A stretch of 64,000 bases of DNA, from NCBI GenBank assembly GCA_902529645.1, contig CABZXO010000001.1, positions 124,001-188,000 on the forward strand, written 5' to 3'. Positions 10,907 to 19,934 of this stretch are shown here, one piece after another. Positions within the stretch are counted from its first letter, which is position 1, and each line of letters starts with the position of its first letter. Made by a program: the position numbers and the translations under genes. A model generated the notes under the pieces. It did no database searches. It saw only the letters and a list, made by a program, of their open reading frames with translations, and had not been told where the DNA came from. Source of the stretch: an uncultured Pelagibacteraceae bacterium. GTDB lineage: Bacteria > Pseudomonadota > Alphaproteobacteria > Pelagibacterales > Pelagibacteraceae.

Positions 10907-11283
10907 TATTCTTGTAACTTACCGTTCTTCCAAATACCTGTTTTTTGTTTTCCATCAGCCCAAGTAAATGTTCCTTGACCATTCATAAAACCATTAGCCC
11001 ACTCCCCTTCATAAGTAGAGCCGTCAGGAAATATTAACGTTCCAATTCCACTCCAAACACTATTTTTAAATTCACCTTTATAAATATATCCGTTTGGCCA
11101 AGTCTCTACACCTTGTCCTTGTTTTTTTGTTGAAACCCACTCCCCTTCATAGGTGGTTTTATCAGTGTAAACCCACTTACCATAACCATTATCACAATTA
11201 CCCTCTTTGCAACCGGTGCTTCGGGCAAATACAGAAGAACTTATTAAAAAGCTTAATAATATAAAAAGTAGAAATTTTTTCAT
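10906..11283 (-). CDS. Secreted MORN-repeat protein
   Basis: Signal peptide MKKFLLFILLSFLISSSVFA followed by repeated Y-EGEW-G-GT/F-W-DG units. Confidence 0.88.
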   Translation of the reverse strand: MKKFLLFILLSFLISSSVFARSTGCKEGNCDNGYGKWVYTDKTTYEGEWVSTKKQGQGVETWPNGYIYKGEFKNSVWSGIGTLIFPDGSTYEGEWANGFMNGQGTFTWADGKQKTGIWKNGKLQE

Positions 11284-11310
11284 GAATTTATTTTACACAA
11301 AATCATATAA

Positions 11311-11345
11311 AAAAAAATCCCCCCCAACATGTTGGGGGAGATTTT
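11311..11345 (-). terminator. Intrinsic terminator downstream of the SBP gene
   Basis: Palindrome ccccc-aacatgtt-ggggg with an A-run on its left side, i.e. a U-tract when read on the minus strand, just after the 11365-12309 stop. Confidence 0.88.
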
Positions 11346-11364
11346 AAATTTTTAACTTTAATCC

Positions 11365-12309
11365 TTATTTAGTAAATGCTTTCCAAACTGACTCGTTATC
11401 AGCTAACCATTTTTTAGCTGCATCTTCGTGAGTCATTTTGTCAACGTCAACTAAAGCTGCCATTGCACCAATTTGACTTGTAGAGAAAGACATTTTCTTA
11501 AATGTTGCTGCTGCTTTAGGATGAGTTTTTGGAAAATCCTCATGAACCGCTTTTTTCAAGTATCCATCAGGAGAACCACATTTACCATCTCCACCATCTT
11601 CTGGTCTGCAACCAGCTGTGTATGGAGGGAAATCAATAAATGTGAAACCAGCACCATCCGTAAAGTTAGGTGTCCAGTTGAAAATGATTGTTCCTCTTCC
11701 TTCTTTTTCAGCTGCTGCTAATTCTGCCCAAAGTGCATCAGCACTTCCAGCAAATTTAACCCACCATAAATCACCTAAACCTAGTGCATCAACCCTTTGT
11801 GGAATTAAGTCACCATGCCAAGTTTGTGGACCTTCCAACATTCTACCTTTTCCATCTGGTGAATCAGGTGTTGTAAAGTTTTTAGCACAATCTGGATTTT
11901 TTAAGGCTGTCCAGTCTGGTAAACCTGGGCATAATCCTTTTTCAGTAACCCAGTTTGGATATCCCATATCCTCAAGAGTTCTTGCTTCATGATCACCCCA
12001 ATCTAATAAACCACCTTTATCTAAAGCAGTAGTAAAAGATTTACCAAATGCAGATTCCCATACCTCGTGAGATATAGTTACATCTCCAATTCTAATTGAC
12101 TCATAAACTGCTTGTGAGTCAGCGTTAACGTATTTAACGTTATTGCCCATACTTTCGAAAATCCCACCAATAACATAAGCCATTACAATTTGACTTGACC
12201 AGTTATGAGTTGGGATAACGATAGGCTTCTTGCTATCAGCGTTAGAAATTCCCGCAAAACTTACAACAGAAATCACTAGAGCAGATAGTAAAGATATTAT
12301 TTTTTTCAT
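11365..12309 (-). CDS. tmoX: Glycine betaine/TMAO-type ABC transporter substrate-binding protein
   Basis: Signal peptide; OpuAC-like sequence (PIVIPTHNWSSQIVMAYVIGGIFESMGNNVKYV); divergent from tdm-like gene; ligand inferred from context. Confidence 0.82.
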   Translation of the reverse strand: MKKIISLLSALVISVVSFAGISNADSKKPIVIPTHNWSSQIVMAYVIGGIFESMGNNVKYVNADSQAVYESIRIGDVTISHEVWESAFGKSFTTALDKGGLLDWGDHEARTLEDMGYPNWVTEKGLCPGLPDWTALKNPDCAKNFTTPDSPDGKGRMLEGPQTWHGDLIPQRVDALGLGDLWWVKFAGSADALWAELAAAEKEGRGTIIFNWTPNFTDGAGFTFIDFPPYTAGCRPEDGGDGKCGSPDGYLKKAVHEDFPKTHPKAAATFKKMSFSTSQIGAMAALVDVDKMTHEDAAKKWLADNESVWKAFTK

Positions 12310-12451
12310 GTATACCCCTCTATTAATATTAATATTTAATAGTCTATGACAAAACGAATAGGAAGGTAAAGAATTATTAGTTCTAAAAAATATATATATA
12401 TTTAAACAATAAAAATGATGATAAAAAATATAACAATATTTAAAAATTAAA

Positions 12452-14791
12452 ATGTTAGGAACAAGTAAAGATATTAAATACCCTGGTTTAAATATTTTAC
12501 CACCTGGAGTTGAAAGACATGTTGTTAATGGTGGTGCTCTTACTGCTTTTCAAATTTTTCCTGATGATGAATTAGAAATTATTAACAATGAGGGTAATCA
12601 AATTTGTGAAATACTTTGTTTTAACAAAGATGGTAAATCTGATGTTGGAATTTTAAATTTAAAATCAAACAATAAAAAAAATTTCATTAAAAATATTCTT
12701 AATGGTAAAGATGAAACGATATTAGCAACAAATTATCAATTAAGTAAAAGAAACTTAAATATCTCAGACTCTAAATCTTCAATCATATTTGATCCCGATA
12801 CTAAAGCGGGAGAAAGCATGAAATTTAAATCTAAAGATAAATGTTTTGCTATTTTTGCTGCACCTGGCGATGATATGGATATAACAAATCAAAATCCTCC
12901 AAGTGATTTAACGATTTTTATCAAGAGATTTAAAATCATAAATGATAAAGAACTAAATGTAATACCAGATCCTGTATTTGAACCTCTGTATGAAGAAAAC
13001 ATAAAAAAAGAAACATCTATATCTTACCAGGTAAAAGAAGGAGATTATATTCAGGTAATTAGTCCAACTGGAAGACAGTGTTCTGACTTCGTAGCATTTG
13101 ATACAAAAAAATTAGAAAAAGGGATTGAAAAAGGATTAGACTGGCAAACGACCAGAACATTTATGGGAAATACTTTTCCTGGACCTGGATTACACTCTAA
13201 ATTTTATGATACAGACCATGAGCCTCTTGTTGAAGTTATAAGAGATACTGTAGGTAAACACGATACTTTTAATCTAGCATGTACATCTAAATATTATGAA
13301 GACGCAGGATATTTTGGTCATCCAAATTGTTCAGATAATTTAACTGAAAGTATGTCAAAATATGGTGTTCAGAAACAAAAAGGTTGGCATGCAATTAATT
13401 TATTTTTTAACACTTCTGCTGGAGGATTAAATTCTGTTATTTCTGATGAATCTTATTCAAGACCTGGTGACTATGTAATGTTTAAAGCTTTAAAAGATTT
13501 AACAATAGGAACAACTGCATGTCCAAGTGATATAGATCCGTGTAATTCATGGAATCCTACTAATATATTTGTTAGAACTTATGACAAAAATAAAGAATTT
13601 AGAAAATCATTTGGTTATAGAATGAAAACAGACTCTGAAAATAAACTAACTAGAAATTCTGGGTTTTATGAAAAAACTTCAAAATTAACTAGAAACTTTG
13701 TTGATGCTAGAGGCTTTTGGCTTCCAAATGATTACACTAAACATGGATTAGTTAATGAGTACAATGCTTGCAGAAATGATGCTGTATTAATTGATCTATC
13801 ATCACTAAGAAAATTTGAAATAATTGGTCCTGATGCTGAAGAGTTGATGAACTACACTCTTACAAGGAATATAAAAAAACTTTCTGTTGGACAGGTTGTA
13901 TATTCTGCAATGTGTTACGAAAATGGAATGATGTTTGATGATGGAACTCTTTTAAAATTAAGCGAAACAGGTTTTAGGTGGATATGTGGAGATGAGTATG
14001 GTGGTGAATGGCTTAAAGAAATTGCAAAAAAAAAGAATTTTAATGCTATTGTTAAAAACTCTACTGACCAAATTAGTAATGTATCTTTGCAAGGTCCAAA
14101 AAGTAGAGAAATTTTAAAAAAAATAATCTTTACACCACCAACACAGCCTTCGATAGATGAGTTGGGCTGGTTTAGATTTACAATTTGTAGAATAGAAGAA
14201 CTTCAAGGTATACCATTAATTGTTTCGAGAACTGGTTATACTGGTGAGTTAGGGTACGAGATATGGTGTCATCCAAAACACGCGCCAGAAGTTTGGGATA
14301 AATTAATGGAAGCGGGTAAAGATGATGGACTTATTCCAGCTGGGTTTGCAGCTCTAGATAAACTTAGAATTGAAGCAGGTTTAATTTTATTTGGTGCTGA
14401 GTTTGACGGTGAACAAGATCCCTTTGAAGCTGGCATAGGTTTTGCTGTTCCATTGAAAACAAAAGAGGAAGATTTCATTGGTAAAGAGGAATTAGTAAAA
14501 AGAAAGGCAAACCCTCAAAAAAAATTAGTAGGATTGGAACTTGCTGGCAAAGAAATAGCTGGTCATGGAGACTGTGTTCATATAGGCAGATCTCAAATTG
14601 GTATAGTTACAAGTGGATGCTTGTCATCTACTTTAAATAAAAATATTGCACTTTGTAGAATAGACGTTCAATACTCTGAGATCGGTACCGATGTAGAGAT
14701 TGGTAAAATTGACGGTCATCAAAAAAGAATTGGGGCAAAAGTAGTTGGTTTTCCTTTTTATGATCCAACTAAATCGAGAGTAAAAGCTTAA
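12452..14791 (+). CDS. tdm: TMAO demethylase-like fusion: N-terminal DUF1989 and C-terminal GcvT/THF-binding domain
   Basis: N-terminal urea-carboxylase-associated/DUF1989 region (SPTGRQCSDFVAFD, WHAINLFFNTS), C-terminal GcvT (RTGYTGELGYEIW, PAGFAALDKLRIEAGL); 779 aa, next to tmm and transporter. Confidence 0.9.
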   Translation: MLGTSKDIKYPGLNILPPGVERHVVNGGALTAFQIFPDDELEIINNEGNQICEILCFNKDGKSDVGILNLKSNNKKNFIKNILNGKDETILATNYQLSKRNLNISDSKSSIIFDPDTKAGESMKFKSKDKCFAIFAAPGDDMDITNQNPPSDLTIFIKRFKIINDKELNVIPDPVFEPLYEENIKKETSISYQVKEGDYIQVISPTGRQCSDFVAFDTKKLEKGIEKGLDWQTTRTFMGNTFPGPGLHSKFYDTDHEPLVEVIRDTVGKHDTFNLACTSKYYEDAGYFGHPNCSDNLTESMSKYGVQKQKGWHAINLFFNTSAGGLNSVISDESYSRPGDYVMFKALKDLTIGTTACPSDIDPCNSWNPTNIFVRTYDKNKEFRKSFGYRMKTDSENKLTRNSGFYEKTSKLTRNFVDARGFWLPNDYTKHGLVNEYNACRNDAVLIDLSSLRKFEIIGPDAEELMNYTLTRNIKKLSVGQVVYSAMCYENGMMFDDGTLLKLSETGFRWICGDEYGGEWLKEIAKKKNFNAIVKNSTDQISNVSLQGPKSREILKKIIFTPPTQPSIDELGWFRFTICRIEELQGIPLIVSRTGYTGELGYEIWCHPKHAPEVWDKLMEAGKDDGLIPAGFAALDKLRIEAGLILFGAEFDGEQDPFEAGIGFAVPLKTKEEDFIGKEELVKRKANPQKKLVGLELAGKEIAGHGDCVHIGRSQIGIVTSGCLSSTLNKNIALCRIDVQYSEIGTDVEIGKIDGHQKRIGAKVVGFPFYDPTKSRVKA

Positions 14792-14796
14792 TAGCT

Positions 14797-15147
14797 ATGC
14801 CAAAAGAAAAGAAAACGCTCTTAGATTTTTGGGAAGATCAAATGAGGCAATCTCATACATCAAGTAACTATTTTTTTAGAAAATCACCATCCCATTACCA
14901 TATGATGTTGCTAGTAATGTCTGCATATAAAGAAGGTAAAAAATTATCAGTTGAAGAATTAAAAACAAAACTTTTTAAAACCTCTCGACCTAAATCAGCT
15001 TTAATAATTACAGAAGCTTGTGAAAAAGGATTCTTTAGACTTGAAAAAACTTCAGCAGACCAGAGAATAAAAAATATAATGCCAAGTGAATCATTTATAA
15101 AAGAATTTAATGATTATTTGGTAACTTTAAAAAACATAAGTTATTAG
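14797..15147 (+). CDS. Small putative winged-helix/MarR-like regulator
   Basis: 116 aa, helical, LSVEELKTKLFKTSRPKSALIITEACEKGFFRLEKTSADQR resembles a MarR-like HTH plus wing; starts 6 nt after tdm. Confidence 0.55.
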   Translation: MPKEKKTLLDFWEDQMRQSHTSSNYFFRKSPSHYHMMLLVMSAYKEGKKLSVEELKTKLFKTSRPKSALIITEACEKGFFRLEKTSADQRIKNIMPSESFIKEFNDYLVTLKNISY

Positions 15148-15247
15148 CCATTTTTTAATAAAAATTTAAGTATCTATTTTTTATATATAATTTTTAGTTC
15201 TATAAATAATTATATTAATTACCCTTACCAAAAAATAATGTTTTATT

Positions 15248-16576
15248 ATGACGACATTACCTTCGAAAGCAAAAGTAGTTATCATCGGTGGTGGAATTCA
15301 CGGTCTTAGTACTGCTTGGAAACTTTCTGAAACATATAAAAATCCTGGTGAAATAATTGTATTAGAGAAAAAAGATACCGCAGCTGGTGCAAGCGGAATT
15401 GCTTGTGGTGTTGTAAGAAATAATTATTTTCAACCGGCAATGAGAGAGCTTATGGCTCACTCGGTTTCAGTTTGGGAGAGTGATCCTAAAGCATTTAAAT
15501 ATAATCCTGTTGGCTACTTACAAATTTCTCCTGAAGTAATGCACGAAGATGTTGCAAGCATTTATGAGCAACAAAAAGCAATCGGATATGAGTCGGTATT
15601 TATTGAAGGTGAAAAAGATTGTTCGAATTATATGAAAGGTATTTTTGATGATTGGCAAGCACAAGGCATCACTTCAATACTTCATGAAAAAAAAGGTGGA
15701 TACGCGTTTAACAAAGATTCAATTAAAGCACTTGAAAGTAAATCTACATCAAACGGTGTTCAGGTTATGAAAGGTGTAAAAGTAACAGGTTTTAAAAGAG
15801 GAAGTAACAGTAAAGCTGTTACAGGAGTGGAGACAGACAAAGGTACAATTGAGTGCGAACAGGTAGTTATCGGTGCAGGTCCATGGGCGAGAGATTTTTG
15901 GAATATGTTAGAGTTACCTAAAACGGCTAACATTAAAGGCAAAGACGGTAAAATGCATGTAACAGATATGTGGACATACTGGATGCTACAAGAAGGTGTT
16001 ATTGGTGTTGAGCCAGATTTTCTAAAAACAAATGATGGAAAACAACCTCCTGTAGTTCATGTAGACTCGACTGCTCCGTTATATTCAGACAAAACAAAAA
16101 AATTATTAACAGATAAAATATGGGGAATTTATTACAAACCTGATATTGAAGGTTTAGGTGTACAAGGGGGAACTTCTCCTTACATAGTTAAAAAACATTT
16201 TGATCAAGTTAATGTTGATCCTTATGGAATTGAGTCACCTGAATATCAAACAACAGACGCATTCAGTGAAATGTGGTGTTCAGCTTTAGCGCATTGTCAA
16301 AAAAGATTTGAGGGTAAATCTGATTTATATAGAAAAGGACCATCGGGCGGACTTGGATGTATGACACCAGACTCATTTCCAATCTTTGATAGATTTTTTG
16401 AAAACGTTTACATGATTGCAGATGCCAATCATGGTTATAAAATGATTGGGGTCGGAGAACTTGTTGCAAAAGAAATTCTTGGTACTGAAAGTGATTTATT
16501 AAAACCATTTAGATTCAACCGTTACGAGAAGGGTGAACTTCACCCTACTTCGAACAGTCCGTTTCCTTGGAGCTAG
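15248..16576 (+). CDS. FAD-dependent oxidoreductase, sarcosine oxidase beta / N-methylglutamate dehydrogenase-like
   Basis: VVIIGGGIHGLSTAWKLSE dinucleotide fold, ASGIACGVVRNNY, C-terminal IADANHGYKMIGVGELVA; adjacent to GMA pathway genes. Confidence 0.82.
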   Translation: MTTLPSKAKVVIIGGGIHGLSTAWKLSETYKNPGEIIVLEKKDTAAGASGIACGVVRNNYFQPAMRELMAHSVSVWESDPKAFKYNPVGYLQISPEVMHEDVASIYEQQKAIGYESVFIEGEKDCSNYMKGIFDDWQAQGITSILHEKKGGYAFNKDSIKALESKSTSNGVQVMKGVKVTGFKRGSNSKAVTGVETDKGTIECEQVVIGAGPWARDFWNMLELPKTANIKGKDGKMHVTDMWTYWMLQEGVIGVEPDFLKTNDGKQPPVVHVDSTAPLYSDKTKKLLTDKIWGIYYKPDIEGLGVQGGTSPYIVKKHFDQVNVDPYGIESPEYQTTDAFSEMWCSALAHCQKRFEGKSDLYRKGPSGGLGCMTPDSFPIFDRFFENVYMIADANHGYKMIGVGELVAKEILGTESDLLKPFRFNRYEKGELHPTSNSPFPWS

Positions 16577-16645
16577 ACTCTATGCCTAGACACAAATAAA
16601 TTTTTCAGCTACGTTTGAATAAATTAAATTCATTGAGGGGTGAAA

Positions 16646-18115
16646 ATGACAGATCTAGAGAAACACGTTAACCAGCCAGGTAGAGCGAAATTAGTTAAAA
16701 AAGTTAGAGAAAAAATTAATGAACTTGGCATCACTTATATTTATTATCAATTCATTTCTGTAACAGGTAGAGTTGTTGGTAAAGGTATACCTGCAGATCA
16801 CTGGGAAAGAACAGCTGAAAAAGGATTTCAATTAGTTTACGGTGCTACAGCAAACTTGTTCTTAGATCGTCATAATAATTACATTGGATATGGACCGGAA
16901 GCTATGGAACTTGTTGGAATACCTGATCCTGAAACTTTTGTTCAATTACCATGGGATAAAAGAGTTGGAAGAGTATTTGTAACTTGTTTTAGAAACAGAG
17001 AAGAAAGAAAAAATCCAGGTGGTCATTTAACTTCAGACTGCAGAGGAAATCTAAGAATTTTCATGGATGAATTTAAGAAAAAACATGGTCTAGAATTAAG
17101 AGTTGGTACTGAGCCTGAAATGATGTGGTTAACAAAAAATGAGGATGGAACACCTACAGGTAAAGGTTTTTCTAAACCATTCTGTTATCACATTGATCAA
17201 TTTGAGTCATTAAGACCAGTATTTATGAAGGTTATTGAGTACGCAAAAGCAATGGGTCTTGATATGATTCAAGGAGACCATGAAGATGCGCCAGGTCAAT
17301 TAGAATTAAATTGGACCTATGATAACGTTTTAAGGAACGCAGATAGATTATCAACCTACAGACAAATTTGTGCTCAAGTTGCAAGAGAACATAATTTAAT
17401 AGCTTGCTTTATGACAAAACCATTTATGGGTGTTTCTGCAAGTGGTTGTCACACAAATATGTCTTTATGGAAAGGTGGAAAAATTAAACTAAACAAACTT
17501 GGAAACAAAACACTTCCGGGTGTTGAAGAAGTATTTAGTTATGTTGAAGGTGGAACTAATACTTTTATGCCTGATACTAAGGATATGCAATTACCAGGTA
17601 AAATTGGTTTACAATCGATTGCAGGTATCATGAAACACTTACCAGCATTAACAGCTCTTGGATCTTCAACAGTAAACTCTTATAGAAGATTATGGGATCA
17701 AGGATTTTGGGCTCCAGTTTACGCTGATTGGGGATATCAAAACAGAACTTGTGGTCTAAGAGTTTCTGCACCAGGAAGATTTGAGTATAGATCAGTAGAC
17801 TCGATGCACAATCCTTACTTATTAGGTGCTGCTTTATTAAAAGCTTGCGATGAGGGTATAAGTAAGAAAATGAAACCAGCAGCCCCAGAATCTAGAAATA
17901 TTTATGAAGCTCAAAAAGCTGGTAAAGATGTTAAAAAACTTCCATTAAGTTTAGGTGAAGCTTTGGATAGACTGGCAGAGGATGAAGTAATCAAATCTGC
18001 AATGCCAGATGAAATGTATAAAGTTTTCCATTGGTATAAAAATGATGAGTGGGAAAGATTTCTTGGTGCAACAACACAATGGGATCTGGATACTTATCTT
18101 GATTGTCTACCTTAG
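16646..18115 (+). CDS. Glutamine synthetase-family protein, possible gamma-glutamylmethylamide synthetase
   Basis: GS fold motifs (EPEMMW, QGDHEDAPGQLELNW, TKPFMGVSASGCHTNMSLW, NSYRRLW); immediately upstream of mgs/glx-like genes; likely start ATGACAGATCTAGAG at 16646. Confidence 0.82.
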   Translation: MTDLEKHVNQPGRAKLVKKVREKINELGITYIYYQFISVTGRVVGKGIPADHWERTAEKGFQLVYGATANLFLDRHNNYIGYGPEAMELVGIPDPETFVQLPWDKRVGRVFVTCFRNREERKNPGGHLTSDCRGNLRIFMDEFKKKHGLELRVGTEPEMMWLTKNEDGTPTGKGFSKPFCYHIDQFESLRPVFMKVIEYAKAMGLDMIQGDHEDAPGQLELNWTYDNVLRNADRLSTYRQICAQVAREHNLIACFMTKPFMGVSASGCHTNMSLWKGGKIKLNKLGNKTLPGVEEVFSYVEGGTNTFMPDTKDMQLPGKIGLQSIAGIMKHLPALTALGSSTVNSYRRLWDQGFWAPVYADWGYQNRTCGLRVSAPGRFEYRSVDSMHNPYLLGAALLKACDEGISKKMKPAAPESRNIYEAQKAGKDVKKLPLSLGEALDRLAEDEVIKSAMPDEMYKVFHWYKNDEWERFLGATTQWDLDTYLDCLP

Positions 18116-18147
18116 GTCACAGAAACAGAGAGAAAGGGTATAAATAT

Positions 18148-19092
18148 ATGTGTGGAATAGCAGGTTTAATTCATAGAGGAAAATCCTCAAATGTTGGAAG
18201 CGAACTACAAGGAATGCTCCAAGCATTAAAACATAGAGGAGAAGATTCTACAGGATATGCTTTATATGGAGATACAGACGGAAAAAACTTCATTATGCGT
18301 TTTAAAGTTGGAGAAAACGTAGGAGAAGGAAGTTCATCGGTTATGGAAGATGTGTCTGTTTATGATGAAAGAAAAAAAATTGTAGATGAAACTCTAGTTG
18401 AGATGGGAGCTAAAGTAGTTAAAGAAGAGAGAACTCTTCCTTACTCTCTAAGATATGAGATTGATTATGATACAAAAGATTTGTTAGACTTTTCACAAAG
18501 AATTGAAAGTATTCCAGGTGTTGAAATTCTATCTATGGGAAAATCTTTAGAGGTAATTAAAGATCTTGGAAATGCTAAAATGGTCTGTGACAGATATAGC
18601 TTAGATAAGGTAGTTGGAACACATGCAATCGGTCATGCTAGAATGGCAACTGAGTCAGGTGTAGATATTAAGTCTGCTCACCCTTTCTGGGGCTATCCAT
18701 TTAGTGATGTATCTGTAGTTCATAATGGACAATTAACTAACTATTGGAATAACAGAAGAGTTTTAGAAAACAAAGGAATGAGATTTATGTCTGAATGTGA
18801 CTCAGAATTAATTGCAGTTTATATTGCAGAAAAAATGAGACATGGAGCAACTTTAGAAGAAGGAATGAAAGAGTCGTTAATTGGTCTTGATGGGGTTTTC
18901 ACATACTTTGTTGCAACTAAAGACTCATTAGGTATGGCTAAAGATACAATGGCTGCAAAACCTTTGGTTTTGTATGAATCTGATGATTTAGTAGCAATGG
19001 GATCAGAAGAAATTGCAATTAGGTCTGTATTACCACAAGAAATTGATACATATGATCCATTTGATGGGGAGGTGAAAGTATGGCAAATCTAA
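18148..19092 (+). CDS. mgsA: Class II glutamine amidotransferase, MgsA/GlxB-like
   Basis: MCGIAGLIHRGKS N-terminal Cys nucleophile, LKHRGEDSTGYALY, HARMATES; ORF start 18103 over-extended, ATG at 18148. Confidence 0.88.
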   Translation: MCGIAGLIHRGKSSNVGSELQGMLQALKHRGEDSTGYALYGDTDGKNFIMRFKVGENVGEGSSSVMEDVSVYDERKKIVDETLVEMGAKVVKEERTLPYSLRYEIDYDTKDLLDFSQRIESIPGVEILSMGKSLEVIKDLGNAKMVCDRYSLDKVVGTHAIGHARMATESGVDIKSAHPFWGYPFSDVSVVHNGQLTNYWNNRRVLENKGMRFMSECDSELIAVYIAEKMRHGATLEEGMKESLIGLDGVFTYFVATKDSLGMAKDTMAAKPLVLYESDDLVAMGSEEIAIRSVLPQEIDTYDPFDGEVKVWQI

Positions 19093-19934
19093 AAACTGTG
19101 TCGAAAAAATCAAAAGCCCAATCGATGGGTATGCACACTGAGGTATTAACAGGAAGAACTCAACAAAAATTCTTTAATCCTGATGAAGCAGAAAACTTTT
19201 ATTACTTTGGTACTTACGATGTAGATTTTAATAAAAGAACTGAGCTTGATGTTAAAAACATGACAGCTCCTGAAGCTAATAAAGAAATTGATAACTTAAT
19301 GAGCCAAGGGTATGGAACTATAGTTATTAAAAACCCACAAGGTAAACACAGTCTTGGAGTTGGTATTTTAAATAAACTGAATTTAATTTTTGAAGGAAGT
19401 TTGGGATACTTTGGAATGGGTTCTTGTGATGGTCCAATAGTCAGAATTAACGGAAGAGTTGGATGGTCATGTGCAGAAAACTTAATGGCTGGTAAAGTGG
19501 TAATTGAAAAAAATGCTGGATCATGTTTTGGTGCGGCAATTAGAGGTGGAGATTTAATTTGTAAAGGTAGTGTTGGTGCCAGAACTGGAATTGACATGAA
19601 AGGTGGAACTATCATTATTGGTGGAGATGCAGGTGCATTCACAGGTTTTATGATGCAAAGAGGGAGAATAATTATCCTAGGAGATGTTGGAATTAACTTG
19701 GGTGACTCTATGTATGATGGGACAATTTTCGTAGGTGGAGAAATTGGCTCGTATGGTAGTGATGCTGTAGATTCGGAATTAACATCAAGTGACCAAGATT
19801 GGCTTAAAAGAAAATTAAAGGTTGCTGAGATTGGTGAAAATTTTGATGTAAGTAAAATGAAAAAAATTGTAGCAGGTAAAAAACTTTGGAATTATGATAA
19901 TTTGGAACCTACAGAGAAGAAGGGAGCAATTTAA
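19080..19934 (+). CDS. mgsB: GXGXG domain protein, MgsB/GlxC-like (glutamate synthase alpha C-terminal domain)
   Basis: Repeated GG-I-I-G-GxxxG beta-helix units (GGDLICKGSVGARTGIDMKGGTIIIGGDAGAFTGFMMQRGRIIILGDVG). Confidence 0.88.
   Translation: MANLKTVSKKSKAQSMGMHTEVLTGRTQQKFFNPDEAENFYYFGTYDVDFNKRTELDVKNMTAPEANKEIDNLMSQGYGTIVIKNPQGKHSLGVGILNKLNLIFEGSLGYFGMGSCDGPIVRINGRVGWSCAENLMAGKVVIEKNAGSCFGAAIRGGDLICKGSVGARTGIDMKGGTIIIGGDAGAFTGFMMQRGRIIILGDVGINLGDSMYDGTIFVGGEIGSYGSDAVDSELTSSDQDWLKRKLKVAEIGENFDVSKMKKIVAGKKLWNYDNLEPTEKKGAI

Noticed and set aside
11473-11992. Two overlapping plus-strand ORFs antisense to the SBP gene
   Set aside because: Opposite strand of a well-supported OpuAC-like gene, low-complexity Cys/Ser-rich translations, no RBS; spurious.
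12380-12451. atatatatata and poly-A/T tracts in the tdm upstream region
   Set aside because: Low complexity expected in an AT-rich genome; not long or regular enough to call a repeat element.
19214-19642. 142-aa minus-strand ORF inside the mgsB-like gene
   Set aside because: Pro/Ile-rich translation is the antisense of the repeated glycine-rich GXGXG domain; no independent support.
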